A stretch of 64,000 bases of DNA from assembly GCA_035532535.1 (NCBI GenBank), contig DATKQT010000035.1, positions 24,252 through 88,251 of the forward strand. Reading direction: 5' to 3'. The translations under genes were made by a program, and so were the position numbers. Each line of letters opens with the position of its first letter. Position 1 is the stretch's first letter. Of the stretch, positions 44,972-53,352 are shown piece by piece. The DNA is from Palsa-739 sp035532535 (GTDB lineage: Bacteria > Actinomycetota > Thermoleophilia > Gaiellales > Gaiellaceae). The notes beneath the pieces were generated by a model. That model did no database searches and was not told the DNA's origin. It saw only the letters and a list, made by a program, of their open reading frames with translations.

Positions 44972-46956
44972 GACACGCGTTCGCGCAGCGCGAGCGCACG
45001 CGCGACGACGTTGTCGGCGGTGAAGCCGAACTTCTCCAGCACGACGTTGCCGGGGGCGGACGCGCCGAAGTGTTCGATCGAGATCGAGTCGCCTTCGTCG
45101 CCGACCCACTGCTTCCACCCGAGCTTCACGCCCGCCTCGATCGAGACGCGCGCCTTGACGTCGGCAGGCAGGATCTCTTCGCGATAGTCCGCCGGCTGCG
45201 ACTCGAAGAGTTCCCAGCACGGCATGGAGACGACCCGCGTCGGGACGTCGAGCTGCTTTGCCGCCTCAATCGCCACCGACACCTCGGAGCCTGTCGCGAG
45301 GAGGATCAGCTCGGGCGCGTCGTCGCTGTCGAGGACGACGTACGCACCGCGCGCGACGCCCTCGACGGTCGTCCCGTCCAGCGTCGGCACCTTCTGTCGC
45401 GTCAGCGCCATTCCAACGGGGCCGTCCTCACGCTCGAGCGCGACCTTCCACGCGCCGACGGTCTCGGTTGCGTCCGCGGGACGGATGAACCAGAAGTTTG
45501 GGATCGCCCGCAGCGACGCGTACTGCTCGATCGGCTGATGCGTCGGACCGTCTTCGCCGAGGCCGACGGAGTCGTGCGTCCACAGGAAGAGCGATTGCAG
45601 CTTCGACAGGGCCGCGAGGCGCACGGCGTTGCGCTGGTAGTCGCTGAAGATGAGGAACGTCGAGCTGTACGGCTTCAGCATCCCGTCATGCAGCGAGATG
45701 CCGTTGACGATCGCGCCGCTCGCGAACTCACGGATGCCGAAAGCGATGTTGCGGCCGGCATGCGTCGCGCTGAAGAGGCCGCCGCCCTTGAACTCCGTCT
45801 TCGTCGACTCGACGAGATCGGCCGCTCCGCCGACCATCGTCGGCGTGTACTGCTTGATCGCCTCCATCACCTTGGCGCCGACGTCGCGCGTCGCGAAGCC
45901 CTCGCCGGGCTCGAAATGCGGCAGCGCCTCCACCCACCCCGGCAGCGGCTTGCGGATCTGCGCCTGGTCCCAGCGCTCGCGCATGCCGGGGTACTTCGCC
46001 GACCAGGCGCTCAGCTTCTGCTGCCAAGCCCCCTCCAGTGCGATCCCGCGCTCGACCCCGTTCATGTGCGCAACGACTTCCTCTGGAACGAAGAACTTCT
46101 TGTCCGGGTCCCACCCGAGCGCCACCTTCGTCGCGCGGACTTCTTCCTCGCCGAGCGGCGATCCGTGCGCCTTTGCCGTGTCCATCGCGTGCGGCGCGGG
46201 ATACGCGATGTGCGAGTGGACGATGATGAGCGACGGCTTGGAGATCTCCGCCTGCGCGTTCGCGATCGTCTTGCGCAGCTCGCCGAGATTGTTGACGTCC
46301 TGCACGTGCTGCACGTGCCAGCCCTGCGCCTCGAAGCGGGCGCCGCGGTCCTCGGTGAACGAGATCCACGTCGTGCCGTCGATCGTGATGTGGTTGTCGT
46401 CGTAGAAATAGATGAGCTTCCCGAGGCCAAGCGTTCCCGCGATCGACGCCGCCTCGTTCGAGACGCCCTCCATGAGATCGCCGTCGGAGCAGATGACGTA
46501 CGTCCGGTGGTCGACGATCTCGTCGTAGGGCCGGTTGAAGAGCTCGGCGAGGAAGCGCTCGGCGATGCCGAAGCCGACGCCGTTCGCGAATCCCTGTCCC
46601 AGCGGCCCGGTCGTCGCCTCGATGCCGGGCGTGTGGTGCACCTCGGGATGGCCCGGCGTGAGCGACTCCCACTGCCGGAAGCGCTTCAGCTCCTCGAGCG
46701 AAAGGTTGTAGCCCGCGAGATGGAGCGCGGAGTATTGGAGGATGCACGCGTGGCCGGCTGAGAGGACGAACCGGTCACGGTCGGGCCACTGCGGGTTGGC
46801 CGGGTTGTGATCCATGACCTCCGTGTAGAGGAGGTAGGCGAGCGGAGCCAGCGCCATCGCGGTTCCCGGGTGCCCGGCGTTCGCCTGCTGGACGGAGTCC
46901 ATGGCGAGCGTCCTCATGGTGTCGATCGAAAGCTGTTCGATGTCTGGCTTGGCCAC
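44968..46956 (-). CDS. tkt: Transketolase
   Basis: A 662-aa thiamine-diphosphate enzyme of the pentose phosphate pathway. The N-terminal PP domain has QQANAGHPGTAMALAPLAY, HTPGIEATTGPLGQGFANG and the ThDP signature CSDGDLMEGVSNEAAS. The Pyr domain has IREFASGAIVNGISLHDG and DSVGLGEDGPTHQPIEQ, and the C-terminal domain starts near ELILLATGSEVSVAIEAA. The GTG at 46956 gives a family-typical N-terminus; there is no clear ribosome site. Only 39 bases separate it from the divergent ABC-F gene. First gene of the seven-gene operon. Confidence 0.95.
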   Translation of the reverse strand: MAKPDIEQLSIDTMRTLAMDSVQQANAGHPGTAMALAPLAYLLYTEVMDHNPANPQWPDRDRFVLSAGHACILQYSALHLAGYNLSLEELKRFRQWESLTPGHPEVHHTPGIEATTGPLGQGFANGVGFGIAERFLAELFNRPYDEIVDHRTYVICSDGDLMEGVSNEAASIAGTLGLGKLIYFYDDNHITIDGTTWISFTEDRGARFEAQGWHVQHVQDVNNLGELRKTIANAQAEISKPSLIIVHSHIAYPAPHAMDTAKAHGSPLGEEEVRATKVALGWDPDKKFFVPEEVVAHMNGVERGIALEGAWQQKLSAWSAKYPGMRERWDQAQIRKPLPGWVEALPHFEPGEGFATRDVGAKVMEAIKQYTPTMVGGAADLVESTKTEFKGGGLFSATHAGRNIAFGIREFASGAIVNGISLHDGMLKPYSSTFLIFSDYQRNAVRLAALSKLQSLFLWTHDSVGLGEDGPTHQPIEQYASLRAIPNFWFIRPADATETVGAWKVALEREDGPVGMALTRQKVPTLDGTTVEGVARGAYVVLDSDDAPELILLATGSEVSVAIEAAKQLDVPTRVVSMPCWELFESQPADYREEILPADVKARVSIEAGVKLGWKQWVGDEGDSISIEHFGASAPGNVVLEKFGFTADNVVARALALRERVS

Positions 46957-46995
46957 CGGGGGGAACGATATGCGCCGCACTACCCTTGGTGCTGC

Positions 46996-48873
46996 ATGGC
47001 CGTCGTGATCGCCTCCAACCTCCGAAAGGAGCTCGCCGGGTCGTTCCTTTTCGACGGCGTCTCCTTCAGCGTCGAGCGGCGCGACCGCGTCGCGCTCTCC
47101 GGCCCGAACGGCGCCGGGAAGACGACGCTGCTCCGCATCCTGGCCGGCGAGACCGAGAAGCACGGCGGCGAGCTCGCCTTCGAGAAGGGGACCCGGGTCG
47201 CTCTCCACGATCAGCGGCCGCCGCTCGACCAGGAGCTGACCGTGCGGGAGTACGTCCTCTCCGGGGCACGCGACCTCGTCGCGCTCGAACGCGAGCTCGA
47301 GGAGCTCGAGCAGGCGATGGCGACCGGGACGCACGACCAGGCGACGTTGAACAGGTACGCGGAGGCGCAGGCGCGCCTCGAGCACGCGGGCGGGTACGGC
47401 TGGCGCGACCGAGCAACCTCCGTACTCCGCGGCCTCGGCTTCGCCGACGCCGATCTCGACCGGCAGCTGCGCACGTTCTCGGGTGGCGAGCTGACGCGCG
47501 CCTCGCTGGCCCGCGCGCTCGGCGGCGACCCCGAGCTCCTGCTCCTGGACGAGCCGACCAACCACCTCGACGTCGCGAGCCTCGAGTGGCTGGAGCGTGA
47601 GCTGCAGTCGCTCGATGCAGCGGTGATCCTCGTCGCCCACGACCGCTGGTTCCTCGAAGCGGTGACGACTGCGACGCTCGAGCTCACGGCCGGCCGCGCC
47701 ACCTTCTTCCCGGGCCCCTGGCACGTGTGGCGGCGCGAGAAGGCCGCCCGTGCGTTGCATGCGCAGAAGGAGGTCGCGCGCGCAACCGCGGACATCGCGC
47801 GGCTCGAGCGCTTCGTCGAACGCTTCCGGTACAAGAAGGACAAGGCGAAGCAGGCGCAGGCGAAGCTCACTCACATCGGCCGGCTCCAGCAGGAACGCTC
47901 GGTGGCGGCGGGCGAGGTCGCACTGTTGAGCCGACGCCAGCGAACGCTCGGCTTCGAGTTCCTCAAGCCCGCGCGCAGCGGACGAACCGTCGTCGAAGCT
48001 GACGGTGTCGAGCTGCGCATCGGCGAGCGCGTGCTTCTCCGCGACGCAACGTTCGCGCTCGAGCGCGGCGAGCACGTTGCGCTCGTGGGGCCGAACGGCT
48101 CCGGCAAGACGACGCTGCTCGAGGCGATCGTGAACGAGCGTGGCATCCGGATCGGACACGGCGTGAAGATCGGATATTTCTCGCAGCAGGAGATGGAGCT
48201 CGACACGCGGGGGTCCGTGCTGCAGTGCGTCCAGACGATGACGGGCCTATCGCGCCCCGACGCGCAGACGCTCCTCGGACGCTTCCTCTTCTCCGGCTGG
48301 ACCGAGCACGAGAAGCCGGTCACCGTTCTCTCGGGCGGCGAGCGGCGGCGTCTTGCCCTGGCCGTCACGGTTGCGTCGGGCGCGAACTTCCTCGTGCTCG
48401 ACGAGCCGACGAACCATCTCGACCTGGACAGCCGCGAGGCGCTCGAGGCTGCGCTCGACGCGTTCCCGGGAACCGTGCTGCTCGTGTCGCACGACCGCGC
48501 ACTCCTCGACGCGATCGCCGAGCGGACGCTCGCGATCGAGGACGGCGAGCTGCACGGCTACGACGGCGGCTGGGCCGAGATGCTCCGCCGGCGCGACGAG
48601 CGGTCGGCGCGTGCCGTGGCACCCGAGCCAAAGCCCGGGAAGGCTCCGAAGGCAAAGGCGGCACCCAAGTCGCGGCCGCGGCCGGCGGAGCTCGATCGGA
48701 TCGAGGCGGACATCGCGGCACGCGAGGCAGAGGTCGCGGAGCTGGAGGTGAAGCTCGCCGACAACTGGTCCGACGTCGACCTCCTGGCGGCACACAAGCT
48801 CGCGCGCGATGCGCTCACGGCGCTACTGGAGCGGTGGGAGGCGCTTTTCGAAGCACAGACTGAGCGCGCGTAA
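46996..48873 (+). CDS. ABC-F family ATPase (translation-associated, Uup-like)
   Basis: A 625-aa protein with two ABC modules and no membrane part. Walker A motifs are GPNGAGKTT and GPNGSGKTT; signatures are FSGGELTRASLAR and LSGGERRRLALAV; Walker B motifs are LLLLDEPTNHLD and FLVLDEPTNHLD. The linker between modules (FVERFRYKKDKAKQAQAKL) is the P-site tRNA interaction motif of ABC-F factors. A charged coiled-coil C-terminal tail (about 560-620) resembles Uup. It probably acts on the ribosome; resistance is possible but not shown. Its 3' end overlaps the convergent GNAT gene by 51 bases. Confidence 0.92.
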   Translation: MAVVIASNLRKELAGSFLFDGVSFSVERRDRVALSGPNGAGKTTLLRILAGETEKHGGELAFEKGTRVALHDQRPPLDQELTVREYVLSGARDLVALERELEELEQAMATGTHDQATLNRYAEAQARLEHAGGYGWRDRATSVLRGLGFADADLDRQLRTFSGGELTRASLARALGGDPELLLLDEPTNHLDVASLEWLERELQSLDAAVILVAHDRWFLEAVTTATLELTAGRATFFPGPWHVWRREKAARALHAQKEVARATADIARLERFVERFRYKKDKAKQAQAKLTHIGRLQQERSVAAGEVALLSRRQRTLGFEFLKPARSGRTVVEADGVELRIGERVLLRDATFALERGEHVALVGPNGSGKTTLLEAIVNERGIRIGHGVKIGYFSQQEMELDTRGSVLQCVQTMTGLSRPDAQTLLGRFLFSGWTEHEKPVTVLSGGERRRLALAVTVASGANFLVLDEPTNHLDLDSREALEAALDAFPGTVLLVSHDRALLDAIAERTLAIEDGELHGYDGGWAEMLRRRDERSARAVAPEPKPGKAPKAKAAPKSRPRPAELDRIEADIAAREAEVAELEVKLADNWSDVDLLAAHKLARDALTALLERWEALFEAQTERA

Positions 48874-49293
48874 ATCGTACGGCGGGTAGCACGGAATCCG
48901 CTCATACCCCGATGACTCGTACAGGCCAAGCGCTTCCGGCTGGCGGTCGCCGGTCTCGAGCACGAGACCGCGGTAGCCCAGCCGACGCGCCTCTGCCTCG
49001 AGGTCGAGGAGCACTCGCCGTCCGAGGCCGCGACCGCGCCGTTCCGGAACGACATACATGCGCTTCAACTCCGCGCGCTCGCCGTCGAAGCGCGCGATCC
49101 CGCCGCACGCGACCGCAGCACCGTCGTCCTCGCGGATCACGAGAAAGACGCCGTCGGGCTCGACGAACATTGCCGCGTCCCGCGCCGGCCCGATGTCGGC
49201 CTCGCCGCTATAGAGACCGCGCATCTCCTCCTGCTGTGCACACGCGAGCGCCTGCACATCGGGGTGGTCGAACGGCTCAGGCCCAGAACGCAT
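48823..49293 (-). CDS. GNAT-family N-acetyltransferase
   Basis: A 156-aa acetyltransferase. The acetyl-CoA pyrophosphate loop is MYVVPERRGRGLGRRVL (R/QxxGxG/A match), preceded by VACGGIARFDGERAELKR and followed by RRLGYRGLVLETGDRQPEALGLYESSGY. The acceptor is unknown. The ATG at 49293 lies within the end of the SnoaL-like gene (17-base overlap). Its last 17 codons overlap the end of the ABC-F gene on the other strand, which fixes that part of both C-termini. Confidence 0.88.
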   Translation of the reverse strand: MRSGPEPFDHPDVQALACAQQEEMRGLYSGEADIGPARDAAMFVEPDGVFLVIREDDGAAVACGGIARFDGERAELKRMYVVPERRGRGLGRRVLLDLEAEARRLGYRGLVLETGDRQPEALGLYESSGYERIPCYPPYDLRALSLCFEKRLPPLQ

Positions 49294-49663
49294 CGAACGC
49301 CGCGTCGAGCGGCACTGCCGTGACCTCGGCCAAACGTCCATCGGCGAAGCGGATGACGAGCGCCTGGTCGACGTCGAGGTCGATTCCGTTGCGGGTGCCG
49401 AACGCGCGATAGACGGCGAGACCCCATTGATCGTCTGCCACCACCGTGTGCAAGCGACTGCGGTATGTCCCGTCAGTCTCCGTGCCGGTTCGCCGGAGGA
49501 ACTCGACGACCGCGCGCGGGCCGCGGTACTCGCCGCTCATGACCGTGTCGCCGGGGACACGCCAGACGACGTCACGCGTGAACGCGGCGGCGATGACCTT
49601 GGGATCGCGGCCGAACGCGTCGAACAACCTTCGCGTGAGCGCAGCATTCGGGTGCTCGCTCAA
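49277..49663 (-). CDS. SnoaL-like small protein
   Basis: A 128-aa SnoaL/NTF2-like protein: N-terminal helices (ALTRRLFDAFGRDPKV), a core strand (VWRVPGDTVMSGEYRG) and ALVIRFADGRLAEVTAVPLD. Such folds serve as small-molecule cyclases, isomerases or binding domains. The start is TTG at 49663; it overlaps the ANTAR regulator stop by four bases (TTGA), the same geometry as ATGA junctions, which supports this rare start. It lies between the response regulator and GNAT genes in one transcription unit. Confidence 0.82.
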   Translation of the reverse strand: MSEHPNAALTRRLFDAFGRDPKVIAAAFTRDVVWRVPGDTVMSGEYRGPRAVVEFLRRTGTETDGTYRSRLHTVVADDQWGLAVYRAFGTRNGIDLDVDQALVIRFADGRLAEVTAVPLDAAFDAFWA

Positions 49664-50232
49664 CTCTCGGCCCCGAGCGTCGCCACGACCGCTTCCGCGA
49701 TCACCTTCAAGGGCCGCCCCGACACCTGGCTCGCCTTGCGCAGCCGGGCGAACGCGTCCTGCTCGGAAAGATGCTCCTTCTCCATCAGGAGGCCTTTTGC
49801 CCGCTCGATCACCTTGCGCGAAGCGAGCGCCTCGGCGAGCGACTCAGCTTCCTCGCGCACCGCTTGCAGCTCGTCGTGGCGGGCACGCGCGGCCGCGATC
49901 GCCGGCAGAAGATCCTGTTCGCGGAACGGCTTCACGAGATAGCCGAACACCCCCGCCTCGACGGCACGGGAGACGAGCTCATCCTGACCGTAGGCGGTGA
50001 GCATCACGATCGGGATGGGGCGCTCGTCCAGGATCCGGCGCGCGGCCTCGATCCCGTCCACGTTCGGCATCTTCACGTCCATGATCGCAAGGTCGGGCTC
50101 CTCGGATCGCGCGAGCGCGACCGCCTCTTCGCCGTCGCGCGCCTCGGCGCACACCTCGAACCCGGCGCGAACGAGCATCTCCGTGAGATCGAGACGGATG
50201 ATCGTCTCGTCTTCGGCAACGAGGATCCTCAT
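49660..50232 (-). CDS. ANTAR-domain response regulator (PdtaR-like)
   Basis: A 190-aa regulator: a receiver domain with acidic pocket AEDET, phospho-acceptor D52 (IMDVKMPNVDG) and YLVKPF; then the RNA-binding ANTAR domain (about 130-188) with SRKVIERAKGLLMEKEHLSEQDAFARLRK. ANTAR proteins bind paired hexaloop hairpins in RNA and antagonise termination or translation. The partner kinase is encoded about 1 kb upstream on the same strand (51258-52664). The start ATG at 50232 overlaps the DUF6886-like stop (ATGA). Confidence 0.93.
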   Translation of the reverse strand: MRILVAEDETIIRLDLTEMLVRAGFEVCAEARDGEEAVALARSEEPDLAIMDVKMPNVDGIEAARRILDERPIPIVMLTAYGQDELVSRAVEAGVFGYLVKPFREQDLLPAIAAARARHDELQAVREEAESLAEALASRKVIERAKGLLMEKEHLSEQDAFARLRKASQVSGRPLKVIAEAVVATLGAES

Positions 50233-50783
50233 GCGGCCATCGTCGCATTGCGAAGCCGAATGCCGCTGAAGTCGAGCGTCGACGCGATCACGCGCTGCCA
50301 CAGTGCCGCCAGGTCGTCGTCGACCGCGAGCTCGATGTCCGCTTTCGCGTGCCGGTCGACGAGATCGCCGAGCTCGACGAGCTCTAGCGGCTCGACCGCG
50401 GAGCGCGAGATCCAGAACCGGTCCCAACGCTCGAACGTCGGCTCGGGCAGCCGGTAGGCGAGAACTCGGGTCGTTCGCATGGGCTCGAGCCACACGGGCT
50501 CCACGATGTGCACGCGCCGGGTGCGATCCCCGCCGAGAAACGTCGCGACGTCCTGGCCGGTCGTGCCCGAATTCGCCCAGAAGGTCGCGCGGGGGCAATC
50601 GCGCGGAAACCAGTACAGCGGCAGGTGGCGCGTATCGACCGCCCATACGAGCGGCTCATCGAGGGAGTGGCTCGGACGGTGGTGCGGCTCGAAGCGCACG
50701 ATCGCGGCGACCTCGCTCACGTGCCAGAGCGCGTGCGGCCCTTCACCACGGTAGGGCGGCGCCGGCTCGATCACGCGAGACAT
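50229..50783 (-). CDS. DUF6886-like protein
   Basis: A 184-aa protein resembling the DUF6886 family, from memory of the pattern: LWHVSEVAAIVRFEPHH at the start, VWAVDTRHLPLYWFPRDCPRATFW in the middle, and GIRLRNATMAA at the end. No enzymatic motif can be named with confidence. The ATG at 50783 precedes the conserved HVSE block by about 20 residues. It is 106 bases from the Nudix gene and overlaps the regulator start by four bases. Its placement between a sensor-kinase gene and its regulator gene may reflect co-expression only. Confidence 0.75.
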   Translation of the reverse strand: MSRVIEPAPPYRGEGPHALWHVSEVAAIVRFEPHHRPSHSLDEPLVWAVDTRHLPLYWFPRDCPRATFWANSGTTGQDVATFLGGDRTRRVHIVEPVWLEPMRTTRVLAYRLPEPTFERWDRFWISRSAVEPLELVELGDLVDRHAKADIELAVDDDLAALWQRVIASTLDFSGIRLRNATMAA

Positions 50784-50889
50784 TCGCCGCCAAGCCGGGA
50801 CGGACGCGTCACGGTTTCCCCCGTAGCCTGACGGCTGGTGGGGTGGGAGAGGGAGCACCCACTTCGCGCGCGTCTACCTAGAAGGGTGG

Positions 50890-51261
50890 TCACGCGGCAA
50901 AGCCTCGCAGCACGGCTGCCGGCTCCGGCCAGTGCATGAGGTCGGCTGCGTCGGCCGGGCTGCACCACCGGTAGTCGTCGTGCTCCCAGTCGAGCTCGGG
51001 CTCCCACTCGGCCGGTGCGTCGACGAGAAAGCACTCGACCCTGATACCGCCGTAGTCGAACGTGTTCCCGAGCGGCTGCGGCTCCGCGACCAGGCCCGTT
51101 TCCTCGCGCAGCTCGCGGACGGCCGCGGCCGAGTACGTCTCGCCCTCCTCGACGCCGCCGGCGACGCTGTGCCAGTACGCGTCGTTCTCCGGCGAGCGAT
51201 GCAGCGCGAGGAAATCGTCGCCGCGGCGGACGAAGATGAGCACCTCTTGCGTCCTCGTCAT
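50890..51261 (-). CDS. Nudix hydrolase in the sensor-kinase operon
   Basis: A 123-aa Nudix protein. The Nudix box is GGVEEGETYSAAAVRELREETGL, a full match to Gx5Ex7REUxEExGU (written here as its key parts: GVEEGE, then RELREETGL). VLIFVRRGDDFLALHRSP is the usual leading strand. The substrate is not evident. The ATG at 51261 overlaps the kinase stop by four bases (ATGA), so it is translationally coupled to the kinase. A 106-base gap (50784-50889) follows before the DUF6886-like gene. Confidence 0.88.
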   Translation of the reverse strand: MTRTQEVLIFVRRGDDFLALHRSPENDAYWHSVAGGVEEGETYSAAAVRELREETGLVAEPQPLGNTFDYGGIRVECFLVDAPAEWEPELDWEHDDYRWCSPADAADLMHWPEPAAVLRGFAA

Positions 51262-52664
51262 CCCGGGAACACGACCTCGGCGCGCGTCCCGCCGTCGCTG
51301 CGCAGGTCGAACGAGCCCCGGAGCTCGTCGCTGACGAGCGCGCGCACGATCGAGAGGCCCGTGCCGGCACCGTGCTCGCCGGGGCCTGAACCTTCGTCGG
51401 AGATTGCGAGGACGACTTCGCCGTGACGGTGCGCCAGCTCGATGCGAACGTCGCCGGCACCGTGCTCGAGCGCGTTCTGGAGCAGCTCACTGAAGACGAG
51501 CGCGAGCGCGGTCGCCCGCTGACCGGCGAGCGACACGGCCTCCAGGCTCGCGGTGACATCGCGGCCGGCGGCGAGCCCCTGCACGAGCATGGCGCGCAGG
51601 CGGTCGATGAGATCGGCGAGCTCGACGTCCTCGTCGCGCTGCTCGGTGAGCACTTCGTGCACCGCCGCGATGGCCAGGATGCGGTTGACGGAATGCTCGA
51701 GCGCCTCGCGCGGGTCGACGCCCTCGGCACGCGACTGCAGGCGCAGGAGCGACGCGACCGTCTGCAGATTGTTCTTCACGCGGTGATGGATCTCTTGCGC
51801 GAGCACTCCGCGCATGACGGCGCGGCCGTGCTCGAGCGCCACGGCCGCGTGGTGCGCGATCGCTTCGAGCAGAGCACGATCGTCGTCGGAGAACGGCGAG
51901 TCGCGGTCGGCGACGAGCTCGCCGATCTGGCGACTACGCCAGCGCAGCGGTGTTCGCACCGCGTGGGTCCCAGCGCGGCCTTCCGGCCAAGCGATGCGTC
52001 CATCCTCGAGAACGAGAGCGGCGCCGGTCGCGGACACTGCGTCCATCGTCGTCTTGACGATCGCCTCGAGCGACTCCTCGAGATAGAGCGACTCGGACAC
52101 GGCCTCTGAGATCCGTGCGAGCGCCTCCAGCTCCGCGACGCGGCGCTGCGCCTGCGCGTACAGCTGTGCGTGCACGATCGTCTGTGCGACCTGATCGGCA
52201 ATCGCCTCCACAAGGCCGATCTCGGACGCGTCGTACTCGCGTGCGACGCGCGTCCGGACGTTGAGCGCGCCTGCGAGCTTCTCGCCGTGGACGAGGATCG
52301 GGACGGCGAGGATCGACTCGTACTGCGACTCGGGCAGATTGGGAAACAGCTTGAAGCGCGGGTCGAGGTGCGCCTGCGCGGGAATCATGACGGACGCGCG
52401 CTCGGCGGCTGCGCTGCCGGTGATCCCTTCACCCGGCCGCAGTCGCGGACGCCGGGTCATCTCCTCGACGCTCGTCCCATACGTCGCCCGGAGGATGAGC
52501 TCGTCGCTGCGGTCGTCGTAGAGGTAGACGAAGCAGGCATCCGCGTGCAGCGCTTCCGCGACGCGGGTGGCGATGAGGTGGAGGACCTCCTCGAGGTCGA
52601 GCGTCGAGTTCACGGCCGCCGTCGTCTCGGTCAGCAGGCGCAGGTGCCTTTCGGTCGCCTCCAC
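51258..52664 (-). CDS. GAF-GAF sensor histidine kinase (PdtaS-type, HisKA_2)
   Basis: A 468-aa cytoplasmic kinase with two GAF domains (about 8-170 and 180-280), then the HisKA_2 phospho-acceptor region LAQEIHHRVKNNLQTVASLL (His at 293/294) and an ATPase domain with ALVFSELLQNALEHG, ISDEGSG and GTGLSIVRAL. This architecture matches PdtaS kinases that phosphorylate ANTAR regulators; such a regulator is encoded downstream (49660-50232). GTG start at 52664. It diverges from the small gene at 52700 across about 35 bases. Confidence 0.92.
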   Translation of the reverse strand: MEATERHLRLLTETTAAVNSTLDLEEVLHLIATRVAEALHADACFVYLYDDRSDELILRATYGTSVEEMTRRPRLRPGEGITGSAAAERASVMIPAQAHLDPRFKLFPNLPESQYESILAVPILVHGEKLAGALNVRTRVAREYDASEIGLVEAIADQVAQTIVHAQLYAQAQRRVAELEALARISEAVSESLYLEESLEAIVKTTMDAVSATGAALVLEDGRIAWPEGRAGTHAVRTPLRWRSRQIGELVADRDSPFSDDDRALLEAIAHHAAVALEHGRAVMRGVLAQEIHHRVKNNLQTVASLLRLQSRAEGVDPREALEHSVNRILAIAAVHEVLTEQRDEDVELADLIDRLRAMLVQGLAAGRDVTASLEAVSLAGQRATALALVFSELLQNALEHGAGDVRIELAHRHGEVVLAISDEGSGPGEHGAGTGLSIVRALVSDELRGSFDLRSDGGTRAEVVFPG

Positions 52665-52699
52665 GCGGCCAATCGTATGGGGCAGCTACGGTGTACCCA

Positions 52700-52888
52700 G
52701 TGGCCGCTGTTCAGCTCAAATGCGAGATCGACGGATGTACCGAGACGTGGAGCGTGGCATCGCCCGCGAAGATGAAGGCATCCATGGCCGAGCATCGCAA
52801 GCAGTTCCATCCCGGCTGGGTGCAGCCTGCGCCGAAGCCGATGTCGCCGTACCGGCTCGACTACTCGCGCCGCGCCCGCAGTTTCTAG
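52700..52888 (+). CDS. 62-aa protein with a possible C2H2-type zinc site
   Basis: Short ORF, GTG start at 52700 (or 52691, adding VYP). The sequence has C8 and C13 (LKCEIDGCTETW) and H32 and H37 (EHRKQFHPGW), spaced as C-x4-C-x18-H-x4-H, like a classic zinc finger with a long centre. The basic tail (YSRRARSF) could contact nucleic acid. Such small proteins occur in actinobacteria, but I do not recognise this one. Codon choice is consistent with coding, and it starts about 35 bases from the divergent kinase gene. Confidence 0.55.
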   Translation: MAAVQLKCEIDGCTETWSVASPAKMKASMAEHRKQFHPGWVQPAPKPMSPYRLDYSRRARSF

Positions 52889-52991
52889 CGCCTGCAGGGG
52901 CCATCCGGTGCAGGACCTGAGCCTGGAGCCGCGAACTTGGCGACCGTGCCGAATCGTCCCGACCCGGCCCTAACAAACCTTTTACTCCAAC

Positions 52992-53011
52992 CCTGCAAAA
53001 AACCTTGCAGG
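52992..53011. other. Short hairpin upstream of the PRC-barrel gene
   Basis: CCTGCAA (52992-52998) and TTGCAGG (53005-53011) form a perfect 7-bp inverted repeat with loop AAAACC. It lies about 20 bases before the PRC-barrel ATG and 100 bases after the zinc-finger-like gene. It might be a terminator of the latter, an operator or a 5'-UTR element. Confidence 0.35.
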
Positions 53012-53031
53012 CCGGGCATAGCGTCTCTTAC

Positions 53032-53286
53032 ATGAGCGCCCTCGCCATCGACCTCCGCCGCACCGCCGGCTACATCGTGTCCGACCGGCACGGGCGCCTG
53101 GTGGGCAAGGTCGAGTGCCCGATGTACGGCACGGCGCCGGACGTCCCGGATGCACTCTCGGTCCGGGCCGGCCTCTTCTCCCGCCGCCGCCGCCTCGTTC
53201 CGGCCGACACGATCGGCCAGATCGACGGCTCGAGCGGCGTGATCGAGCTCCGCGTCGATCGCGACGCCATTCGCAGTTTCCTCTAG
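53032..53286 (+). CDS. Small PRC-barrel domain protein
   Basis: An 84-aa protein filling one PRC-barrel: YIVSDRHGRLVGKVECPMYG (first strands), RAGLFSRRRRLVPADTIGQ (typical central block) and VIELRVDRDAIRSFL (last strand/helix). PRC-barrels occur in RNA-processing factors and as small stand-alone adaptor proteins. An upstream in-frame start at 53005 would cut into the hairpin; the ATG at 53032 is preferred. It has no ribosome site. No partner gene is obvious. Confidence 0.72.
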   Translation: MSALAIDLRRTAGYIVSDRHGRLVGKVECPMYGTAPDVPDALSVRAGLFSRRRRLVPADTIGQIDGSSGVIELRVDRDAIRSFL

Positions 53287-53314
53287 ACCGCGCGGGATCT
53301 CCTCTTAACGACCA

Positions 53315-53335
53315 CGAGGTGCCATGAGCACCTCG
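53315..53335. terminator. Hairpin between PRC-barrel gene and glnA (first)
   Basis: CGAGGTGC (53315-53322) pairs exactly with GCACCTCG (53328-53335), an 8-bp stem with a 5-base loop (CATGA). It follows the PRC-barrel stop by about 30 bases and lies before the convergent end of glnA. Confidence 0.5.
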
Positions 53336-53352
53336 CAGTCGGCCGTCAGTTG

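Noticed and set aside
46957..48159. Upstream extension of transketolase opposite the ABC-F gene
   Set aside because: Out-of-frame sequence antisense to the ABC-F gene, without transketolase features; GTG at 46956 is the normal N-terminus.
50784..50889. Possible riboswitch or ANTAR-target RNA in the gap before the DUF6886-like gene
   Set aside because: Short hairpins can be drawn (for example CCGT/ACGG around CAGGCT), but I could not match a known riboswitch consensus or a clear pair of hexaloop hairpins. Kept only as a place to look.
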